A stretch of DNA of 28,852 bases from Anaerolineaceae bacterium UBA6073 (GTDB lineage Bacteria; Chloroflexota; Anaerolineae; Anaerolineales; Anaerolineaceae), in the NCBI GenBank assembly GCA_002436085.1, contig DIXT01000003.1, forward strand, positions 30,465 to 59,316, in the 5' to 3' direction. Under the pieces are notes generated by a model, which saw only the letters and a program-made list of their open reading frames with translations, searched no databases and was not told the DNA's origin. The translations under genes were made by a program, and so were the position numbers. This document shows, piece after piece, positions 10,146 through 15,404 of the stretch (the first letter of the stretch is position 1; each line of letters begins with the position of its first letter).

Positions 10146-10221
10146 TAGGGCGGGTGGGGGTCGAATCCGCACAGTGCCGCCACCGACAGTCCAAAATCTG
10201 TTGTGCCTGCCTGTTCTCCCC
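10146..10221 (-). pseudogene. Broken tRNA relic: Leu-like 3' half joined to a Gln-like 5' half
   Basis: Read on the minus strand, the last ~35 bases (CACTGTGCGG, TTCGACCCCCACCCGCCCTA) match the 3' part of the intact tRNA-Leu at 15267-15350 almost exactly, including the acceptor strand. The 5' part instead reads GGGGAGAACAGGCAGG, ACAACAG and TTTTGGA followed by CTGTCGGTGGCGG, which resembles tRNA-Gln(UUG). It cannot fold properly: the 5' acceptor strand does not pair with the 3' strand, the T-stem has mismatches and the anticodon stem is shortened. It is therefore a relic, perhaps from recombination between tRNA genes. The Gln assignment is from memory of bacterial tRNA-Gln sequences. Confidence 0.75.
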
Positions 10222-10303
10222 AATGACAAGAATTAGCGCGCTCGCGTTTCTTATTCCCGCAGGGCAAGTCATTCCGCCCGCTCACAAATCGACCGCTTGC
10301 GCG

Positions 10304-10340
10304 TTACGGTCATGAAGTCGATGCGCGTAAACCAGCCCAT
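10304..10340. repeat. Left copy of a 37-bp imperfect direct repeat
   Basis: Bases 10304-10327 are identical to 14773-14796; the next 13 bases differ at only a few positions. Weaker similarity extends leftward from both copies, so the true duplicated unit may be ~100 bp or more. The two copies bracket the AT-rich segment carrying the rubredoxins and the flavoprotein. Confidence 0.85.
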
Positions 10341-10361
10341 TAAAGCTGGGTAGTAATTGTT

Positions 10362-10805
10362 TTATCCAACTGGATAAGGGAATGAGGAAAGTGAGACCAG
10401 GTGGGCTATGATTACCAATGCCAACACGATCAGGAACATATACGATTTGGCATGGTACTTTCGAATGGTCATTTTAAACTGGGGGTTTGCCTTTGTAAAT
10501 CTCATGGTTACGCCAGCAAATACCATCCAAGCCATCACAGCAACAAGGATCCAATTAATTATTGTTCCATACTCCCACATCGCAATTGCATGAGCGACAA
10601 CAGCGATAAAGGCGGCAATGTTTCCGATATAGTGCACATAATGCCATTTACCCTGCAGGCTGTCCAGCCACTTCCATTCCGCTTTGGGCGCAAACAATTT
10701 TTTTATCATGTGTAAAATCACGTAGAGATTGGCAATAAAAAATAGTGCCCCCGCCACTCCACCCAGATTAAGACCTAAAGCTACATTAGTCGGTATTACT
10801 TGCAT
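10362..10805 (-). CDS. Four-helix membrane protein, predicted di-heme cytochrome b-like
   Basis: 147 aa with four predicted transmembrane helices (about 10-34, 56-76, 80-101, 120-140). Histidines fall at 32, 55, 58, 72, 118 and 135. His58/His72 at the two ends of helix 2 and His118/His135 at the ends of helix 4 are spaced like axial heme ligands of four-helix cytochromes b (cytochrome b561 or ferric-reductase-like domains). I do not recognise the named family, so heme binding is inferred from the pattern. The ATG is preceded by a strong GAAGGAG. It begins 16 bp after a rubredoxin gene and is surely co-transcribed with it, so it may pass electrons between the quinone pool and rubredoxin. The AT-rich composition contrasts with the chromosomal backbone. 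Confidence 0.8.
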   Translation of the reverse strand: MQVIPTNVALGLNLGGVAGALFFIANLYVILHMIKKLFAPKAEWKWLDSLQGKWHYVHYIGNIAAFIAVVAHAIAMWEYGTIINWILVAVMAWMVFAGVTMRFTKANPQFKMTIRKYHAKSYMFLIVLALVIIAHLVSLSSFPYPVG

Positions 10806-10821
10806 TGTTCAAATCTCCTTC

Positions 10822-10983
10822 TCAGTTTGCTTTTCTAAATTTATCTTTTGTGGAACCGCAAACAGGACATTTCCAGTCAGCCGGCAGATCCTCGAATGCC
10901 GTGCCTGGCTTTATATTGGATTTCGGATCTCCTACTACTGGATCGTAGACATGACCGCACACACTGCAGATATATTTGTCCAT
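10822..10983 (-). CDS. Rubredoxin (first paralogue)
   Basis: 53 aa. A small cytoplasmic one-electron carrier with a single Fe(Cys)4 site: Cys6 and Cys9 (CSVCG) and Cys39 and Cys42 (CPVCG). The conserved core PGTAFEDLPADWKCP and the aromatic residues Tyr4, Tyr13 and Trp37 are all present, and its length is exactly that of classical rubredoxins. It reads as the first gene of a pair with the membrane cytochrome-like protein (16-bp gap). I count 39 of 53 positions identical to the second rubredoxin at 11377-11538, so these are recent paralogues or co-acquired copies. In anaerobes rubredoxins commonly feed oxygen- or superoxide-detoxifying enzymes; none is visible here. Confidence 0.96.
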   Translation of the reverse strand: MDKYICSVCGHVYDPVVGDPKSNIKPGTAFEDLPADWKCPVCGSTKDKFRKAN

Positions 10984-11036
10984 CTTATTGTCCCTTAATA
11001 AAAAATATTATATGACCCCCATTCTTCTTAGTCAAG

Positions 11037-11062
11037 TCCTACATCAGTTTCCTACATCAGTT
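11037..11062. repeat. Perfect 13-bp tandem duplication
   Basis: TCCTACATCAGTT is present twice in direct succession (11037-11049, 11050-11062), exactly where the broken dioxygenase reading frame ends. It may be a slippage or deletion scar. Confidence 0.75.
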
Positions 11063-11341
11063 TTCTTATCAATATCTATTACCCTTTTAGCGAGGTCTGG
11101 ATTACCCGGTGCAAGATAGGTAATTTTATAAAGTTTGTGCGGGAAACCATAAAAGTCATGGAGTGTCCGTGGGTTTTCCCATGGCCGTTCCATAACTTCC
11201 CTCGGTAAGCCAGTGGGCGGATATACAGAGAATTGCCTTCGGCCTTGGCAGTTCCTTCCCCAGGAGTTTCATTCTCCGGGTAAATTCAATACCAAGGTAG
11301 GCATTTTCAGTAGAACCATGCCGAATGAACAATACAGGCAT
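11044..11341 (-). pseudogene. Frameshifted, truncated LigB/DODA-type extradiol dioxygenase
   Basis: The first frame (from 11341) reads MPVLFIRHGSTENAY..., EFTRRMKLLGKELPRPKAI and ISAHWLTEG, the N-terminus of the 4,5-DOPA dioxygenase/YgiD branch, with its metal-binding His positions (RHGS, SAHW). It hits a stop at 11156. Skipping one base near 11170-11174 restores family sequence in another frame (PRTLHDFYGFPHKLY, then YLAPGNPDLAKRV) until a stop at 11044. That accounts for about 98 of the usual ~260 residues, so the gene has both a one-base insertion and a lost 3' two-thirds. It cannot make an active enzyme. It sits between the two rubredoxin genes and shows that this accessory segment is decaying. 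Confidence 0.88.
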
Positions 11342-11376
11342 GGTTTCATTAACTTCACTTATAAAAGCGCCAATCC

Positions 11377-11538
11377 TTAGTCTATAGGTTTAAACTTATC
11401 CTTTGTGGTACCACAGACAGGGCACACCCAGTCAGCAGGCAGGTCTTCAAATGCCGTTCCTGGTTTAATGCCCGAACTTGGGTCTCCCTTTTCCGGGTCA
11501 TAAATGTATCCACATACACTGCACTTGTATTTCTTCAT
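11377..11538 (-). CDS. Rubredoxin (second paralogue)
   Basis: 53 aa, with the Fe(Cys)4 ligands at Cys6, Cys9, Cys39 and Cys42 and the intact core IKPGTAFEDLPADWVCPVCG. It differs from the first rubredoxin mainly at surface positions and at the C-terminus. The ATG is preceded by GAGGAAATATTATT, with GAGGAA as the likely ribosome site. The gene stands alone: upstream is a transposase remnant, and downstream on the same strand is the dioxygenase relic, which may once have been its partner in transcription. As with the first copy, the redox partner is unknown; the membrane cytochrome-like protein or the flavoprotein at 12503-14449 are candidates by proximity. Confidence 0.96.
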   Translation of the reverse strand: MKKYKCSVCGYIYDPEKGDPSSGIKPGTAFEDLPADWVCPVCGTTKDKFKPID

Positions 11539-11693
11539 AATAATATTTCCTCTTTCAATACTATCTATTTAAAATCCAAACTCCACGTCAACAACAATTT
11601 TACACCGTTTTCACCCAAACCTGGTGAAGCTTTTGGCTTTTTCTGCTTTCTGTTCACATAAACGTATAAAATTAACAAATTATTAGCTGAAAA

Positions 11694-12242
11694 TCACACA
11701 AAAACGGATATTCCATCACTTTTAACAAGGTGTGTTACAGTATTCTCATGTGATTTCACGCTATTGGGTAAATAGAAAAACAGATTGGGGTTATTGAGAC
11801 CTTTGACAGCGCCTTCCTGATGGCTTTCTACGTTGAACACACTGCTGTCAATATCGATGGTGATAGATTTTAACCTGTTTTTGGCAAGCAACTTTTTGAA
11901 AACTTTGAAATTGATGTCTCGCATCATTTGTGTTGTTGTAAAGTTGAAGTTACCCAAAAACCTTGATACCGTTTCAGGTTCTTTCACCGAAATCCCAAAC
12001 GCTTCAACCAGCGGGTCACCTTGCAGAAGTTTTATTCTTTCCAGTCTATCGATCCCAATAAAATGGCCACAGAGCATCGTCTTGATATGGTTCAGCTTGA
12101 TTTTGTTGGTAGATGTATTGTCAAAAACCAGATCGTGATCAATCAGGTCAAAAATCCCATTAGTCTTTGCGTTTTCCAGCAGTAGAAACAAGCTCGCGTT
12201 TGATGTCAGATTCCTGGCAGCAAAAACAATTTTATGGATCAC
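11694..12242 (-). pseudogene. Truncated IS1380-family transposase
   Basis: 182 aa. A GTG start is followed by sequence typical of the N-terminal region of IS1380 (IS4-like DDE) transposases: LLLENAKTNGIFDLID, KLLQGDPLVEAFG, and IDIDSSVFNVESHQEGAVKG, whose first Asp would be the first DDE acid. Full-length members run ~430-480 aa. Here the family match stops at about residue 150, and the last ~30 residues (LFFYLPNSVKSH...) are unrelated, so the second Asp and the Glu are gone. No terminal inverted repeats could be fixed. A dead insertion-sequence remnant in an AT-rich island is consistent with past mobility and rearrangement here. The family call is from recognised motifs. Confidence 0.78.
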
Positions 12243-12415
12243 CTCAACTTCCTTTACTACAAAAATACGCTTTATCTCAGTTTTTACATGTGATCTTTAT
12301 TCGTGGTTTTTATTTCACCCAATGGGTGAAAGTACGAACCTGAAAATACTTCTTTGACCATCTTAAAAACAGTTTAAAAATGTCTATTTGGTTCTAAACG
12401 GATGAAAAATCGCCC

Positions 12416-12452
12416 AAAACAGCCCTTTTTTGAGGCAAAAAGGGGCTGTTTT
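12416..12452 (-). terminator. Terminator of the old-yellow-enzyme-type oxidoreductase
   Basis: A strong hairpin of AAAACAGCCCTTTTTT against AAAAAGGGGCTGTTTT, with one bulge and a short loop, lies about 50 bp after the flavoprotein stop codon. T-rich sequence follows on the minus strand. It can also work toward the right. Confidence 0.8.
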
Positions 12453-12502
12453 CTAAAAGTGCCTTTCCTCCACTGATTCGGCGACGTAGAAACCGGGTAA
12501 AA

Positions 12503-14449
12503 TTAAGCTTCCTTTATTAATTTTGACAAACCCACAGCGTCCTCAAGGGCTGAGGCTACGTCGCGAGGTGCTGCAGCATCGCCGATGATATATAGTTCTG
12601 GTACTCTATCATTAAGTGACTTATATAATCCGTTATTCGGTGCTTTAATTCCTATTTCAACTACGGCATCGATATCGCCCAGCTTTTCCGAAGTCCCGAG
12701 ATAAATATCTAATAGAGTTGCAGTGCCATCTTTGAAGTCGGTTAGCACTTTCATCGGATGCATTATAAGATTATCTCTACCTGAGAGTCTTTTAAGACTA
12801 TCGAGCAGTATGGGAGGAGTTATGTTTTGTCCATTAAAGAAGGCTGGTGTAACCCAATGCACGGTTTTACCGGCTTTAACGATTAGTTCTGCAATGCCTA
12901 TGCCCTCGGTAGTAGAGTCGTTATCTACAATAAGTATATTATCTCCGGTTACTTTACCGTCAAGTGCGTCCAATGTGTTATAAAATGCGGTATTCGATGA
13001 AATCACATTAGAACCGGCGGCAATAATGACTATGTCAGGCTTTTCTTTCAGTACAGTCTCCACATCTGCCTCAGTATTTAACCTTACGTCCACATTGTCC
13101 AATATACCCAACATGTATGTTAAATACCTGCTGACTCCGGATACTCCGCGCCTACCAGGTAATCTGCTTTCCCAGCGTACCCTTCCGCCCAACTCTCCTT
13201 CTTTTTCAAATAGAACTACATTATTTCCTCTTCTGGCATATATCTCTGCTGCCTTCATGCCGGAAGACCCGCCACCAATTACCACTATCTTTTTAGGAGT
13301 AACGGTTTTCTTGTAAAGGACATCCTCGCCGTAGACTTTTTCATGGCCTGATGTAGGATTTTGGACACAGCTTATAGGCAAATTTTGCAATAACCTGCCC
13401 ATGCATTTCTGATTGCAGCCTATACAACCCCTTATCTCATCAGGTCTGCCGTTTTCGGCTTTCTTTGCCCAGTAAGGGTCGGCAATGAGAGCCCTGGCCA
13501 TTCCTACCATATCAAGGTAGCCGTTTTCCAGTGCATTTTCGGCAGTTGCCGGCCAGACTATACGGCCGTTGCCTATCACAATCTTTCCGGTTGCGTTCTT
13601 TATCTTTGCTACGTCTTCAAGGAGAAATCCCTGAGGTACATTCATGGACGGTACGAGCATGTCTATACTTTCCCACGTGCCCGTATCGGTACTGATATAA
13701 TCTGCAACGGTTGTAAACAGCTTTGCATATTCAACGGCTTCATCCACACCGTAATCGCCGGGTAAATATCTGTTAATGCCAAATCTAACGCCCAGAGGTT
13801 TCTGGCCGATTTTCTTCCTTATTGCGCTTAAGATATCTACGATTATCCTGCCTCTGTTTTCAATATTTCCACCATACTCGTCCGTACGCTGATTTTTCAA
13901 AAGTGAGACAAACTGACCCAGTATTCCGTCATGGGCGACCTTAATCTCAACTCCGTCAAAATCTGCTTCAAGAAGCATTTCTGCACACGATGCAAAGGAT
14001 TCGACAAGTAATTCTATTTCTTCAATGGTCATCTCTTTTGGCATTTCACCGACGGTCATATCAGGTACGGTGGATGGAGCCCATGTCGGTTGAAATGTTT
14101 CTACACTTTTAGTCTGATTGCCCATATGCGTAAGCTGAACAAATATCTTTGCTCTATGAGAATGGACCGCATCCACGATTTTTTTAAATTTGAGTATATT
14201 ATCCCTGTTATAGGCTACGCCCATGCCGGGGTATACACCGGTGGGGTGGACAACTTGGCTCGGCACAACTATAAGACCGGCACCGCCTTTTGCCCGTTCT
14301 TCGTAGTAGTTTACCTCACGTTCGGTCGGAGAAAAATTTTGGTCTGGATAAGCTGTTGCGTGGGGCAAAAACACGACCCTGTTTTTGATCTCCACACCAT
14401 TTATGTTTATGGGTGTGAACAATTGGGGAAACATGACATTGCTATTCAT
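12503..14449 (-). CDS. NADH:flavin oxidoreductase with FMN, 4Fe-4S and FAD modules (OYE/2,4-dienoyl-CoA reductase-like)
   Basis: 648 aa. An N-terminal FMN-binding TIM barrel (about 8-340) carries NRVVFLPHAT and NQRTDEYGG. A cysteine cluster Cys342-x2-Cys345-x3-Cys349-x11-Cys361 has the spacing of the 4Fe-4S site of 2,4-dienoyl-CoA reductase (FadH). A C-terminal dinucleotide fold begins IVVIGGGSSGMKAAEI (about 388-403), and ELYIIGDA is near the end. Electrons should pass from NAD(P)H via FAD and 4Fe-4S to FMN and an enoate or similar substrate. At the substrate site the usual H-x2-H pair is replaced by Lys170/His173 (EIKVAHDG), so the substrate may differ. FadH, BaiCD-like and methylamine-dehydrogenase-like functions are alternatives. 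It has a strong GGAGGAG ribosome site, its own promoter and terminator, and Clostridia-like AT-rich codon use, suggesting transfer. Confidence 0.9.
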   Translation of the reverse strand: MNSNVMFPQLFTPININGVEIKNRVVFLPHATAYPDQNFSPTEREVNYYEERAKGGAGLIVVPSQVVHPTGVYPGMGVAYNRDNILKFKKIVDAVHSHRAKIFVQLTHMGNQTKSVETFQPTWAPSTVPDMTVGEMPKEMTIEEIELLVESFASCAEMLLEADFDGVEIKVAHDGILGQFVSLLKNQRTDEYGGNIENRGRIIVDILSAIRKKIGQKPLGVRFGINRYLPGDYGVDEAVEYAKLFTTVADYISTDTGTWESIDMLVPSMNVPQGFLLEDVAKIKNATGKIVIGNGRIVWPATAENALENGYLDMVGMARALIADPYWAKKAENGRPDEIRGCIGCNQKCMGRLLQNLPISCVQNPTSGHEKVYGEDVLYKKTVTPKKIVVIGGGSSGMKAAEIYARRGNNVVLFEKEGELGGRVRWESRLPGRRGVSGVSRYLTYMLGILDNVDVRLNTEADVETVLKEKPDIVIIAAGSNVISSNTAFYNTLDALDGKVTGDNILIVDNDSTTEGIGIAELIVKAGKTVHWVTPAFFNGQNITPPILLDSLKRLSGRDNLIMHPMKVLTDFKDGTATLLDIYLGTSEKLGDIDAVVEIGIKAPNNGLYKSLNDRVPELYIIGDAAAPRDVASALEDAVGLSKLIKEA

Positions 14450-14497
14450 AATACTCCTCCTTGGGATTTATTTATATTGTTTATTTATATATTCGAT

Positions 14498-14526
14498 ATT
14501 ATATACGTCTTAGTTACTGGTGTAAA
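14498..14526 (-). promoter_or_regulatory. Sigma-70-type promoter of the oxidoreductase, with a possible operator
   Basis: On the minus strand: TTTACA (14526-14521), an exact 17-bp spacer, then TATAAT (14503-14498). The start would be near 14491, giving a ~40-nt leader. An inverted repeat AATTCA...TGAATT overlaps the upstream edge at about 14525-14545 and could bind a repressor. Confidence 0.7.
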
Positions 14527-14652
14527 TTCATTCATTGTGTGAATTCTGTAAGGTTCGATAAATCTAATGGACAGGAGCCAGGGTAAACGGGACGGGCTCA
14601 GGCACAACCAAAAGTTGAGCATCGTACAGTTTTCGCATCGACTCGAAGCTCC

Positions 14653-14679
14653 TTCTCGCTGGTCTCCTGACCGAGCAAG
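14653..14679. repeat. 27-bp imperfect repeat shared with 7618-7644
   Basis: TTCTCGCTGGTCTCCTGACC followed by GAGCAAG matches 7618-7644 at 23 of 27 bases by eye, in the same orientation. Both copies lie between genes, beside different accessory segments. The surrounding gap (14550-14850) has no credible gene, only this and the direct repeat at 14773. Confidence 0.5.
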
Positions 14680-14772
14680 GCTAATCCCCCTACTGAAAAG
14701 AAATGGCGCACACGCATTTCTAATAAAAGCAGCTCGAGGCTTACACACGTGAACAAGTCGACAGCTTCCGCC

Positions 14773-14809
14773 TTACGGTCATGAAGTCGATGCGCGCTAA
14801 CCCGCCTAT
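14773..14809. repeat. Right copy of the 37-bp imperfect direct repeat
   Basis: Partner of 10304-10340, same orientation, with a 24-base identical core (14773-14796). Looser similarity continues leftward across roughly 100 bases, for example the AGAAATGCG/AGAAACGCG-type stretches on the minus strand, showing an old duplication rather than a chance match. Confidence 0.85.
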
Positions 14810-14854
14810 GAACCTTCGAGGGCATCCTGTCATTCCACATCCCTGTACATGCAT

Positions 14855-14882
14855 TTGACAGCAGGACAGATTGTGCTATATT
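14855..14882 (+). promoter_or_regulatory. Promoter of the cold-shock gene
   Basis: A perfect TTGACA (14855-14860), a 16-bp spacer and TATATT (14877-14882). The start near 14889 leaves a leader of about 100 nt, in keeping with the long structured leaders of many cold-shock mRNAs. Confidence 0.7.
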
Positions 14883-14990
14883 TCTGTAGTCGTAATTGGT
14901 AGTTTGCTTTTCAAAGTGCTTGTCATCCGGATTCAAACCCCCAGTAATTCAAATCAGTAGTGTTTTTCGATTCAGAAAGGATCAACAATC

Positions 14991-15203
14991 ATGTCAGAAC
15001 GTATAGTCGGAACCGTCAAATGGTTCAATAGTGAAAAGGGTTTTGGATTCATCACCCCTAATTCAGGTGAAAAAGATGTCTTCGTGCATTACAGCGCCAT
15101 CACTGCCGCAGGCTACAAAAGCTTGCAGGAAAACCAGTCGGTAGAATTCACCGTCACCCAGGGCCCCAAAGGGCCTCAGGCTCAGGATGTGACGCTTCTT
15201 TAG
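14991..15203 (+). CDS. CspA-family cold-shock protein
   Basis: 70 aa, a single OB-fold cold-shock domain that binds single-stranded RNA/DNA. RNP1 is KGFGFI (16-21) and RNP2 is VFVHY (30-34), with the conserved WFNSEKGFGFI surface and C-terminal GPQAQDV. Its length is typical of the family. It would melt RNA secondary structure at low temperature or act as a general RNA chaperone. AGAAAGGA precedes the ATG at good spacing, a long leader comes from the promoter at 14855-14882, and a strong terminator follows. It is monocistronic and lies between the accessory segment and the tRNA-Leu gene. Confidence 0.97.
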   Translation: MSERIVGTVKWFNSEKGFGFITPNSGEKDVFVHYSAITAAGYKSLQENQSVEFTVTQGPKGPQAQDVTLL

Positions 15204-15224
15204 TCAATACTGAACTAGCATCTG

Positions 15225-15257
15225 AAAAGGCTGACCTTTATGGGTCAGCCTTTTTTT
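15225..15257 (+). terminator. Rho-independent terminator of the cold-shock gene
   Basis: AAAGGCTGACC pairs with GGTCAGCCTTT around a short loop and is followed by seven T. It ends 10 bp before the 3' end of the convergent tRNA-Leu gene. Confidence 0.9.
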
Positions 15258-15266
15258 CGCTATGCA

Positions 15267-15350
15267 TAGGGCGGGTGGGGGTCGAACCCACACAGTGTCT
15301 CCACCGACGGATTTTAAGTCCGTTGCGTCTGCCTATTCCGCCACCGCCCC
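15267..15350 (-). tRNA. tRNA-Leu (anticodon UAA)
   Basis: 84 nt, CCA not encoded. On the minus strand: acceptor GGGGCGG pairs with CCGCCCT (first pair G-U), discriminator A; D-arm GCGGAATAGGCAGACGC; anticodon stem-loop ACGGA-CTTAAAA-TCCGT with anticodon TAA; a long variable arm (CGGTGGAGACACTG) typical of class II tRNAs; and T-arm GTGGG-TTCGACC-CCCAC. It reads UUA codons. Its 3' half is duplicated in the relic at 10146-10221, 5.1 kb away in the same orientation, as expected if it served as an integration target. Confidence 0.96.
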
Positions 15351-15392
15351 GTTCCAACTCTCCTATTTTACCATCTTTAGCGCCTTGCAAGC

Positions 15393-15398
15393 TATAAT
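15393..15398 (+). promoter_or_regulatory. -10 element of the lactate permease gene, implying a leaderless mRNA
   Basis: GCTATAATTCCGGC leads directly into the ATG at 15405, so only six bases separate TATAAT from the start codon. No ribosome site and no good -35 are visible. The same arrangement occurs at 19845-19850. Confidence 0.55.
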
Positions 15399-15404
15399 TC
15401 CGGC

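Noticed and set aside
10146..10221. A second functional tRNA gene
   Set aside because: The 5' acceptor strand does not pair with the 3' strand, the anticodon stem is shortened and the T-stem has mismatches.
10401..10715. Plus-strand frames opposite the membrane cytochrome-like gene
   Set aside because: Shadows; the minus-strand frame has a strong ribosome site, regular hydrophobic helices and is coupled to rubredoxin.
12313..12331. Perfect 9-bp palindrome (TTTCACCCA, A, TGGGTGAAA) as a terminal inverted repeat of the IS1380 remnant
   Set aside because: A similar TTTCACCCA occurs at 11619-11627 but in direct, not inverted, relation, so it does not define element ends; it could equally be a regulator site.
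14598..14936. 112-codon minus-strand frame upstream of the cold-shock gene
   Set aside because: It runs through the direct repeat and the cold-shock promoter, has no ribosome site and no recognisable domain.
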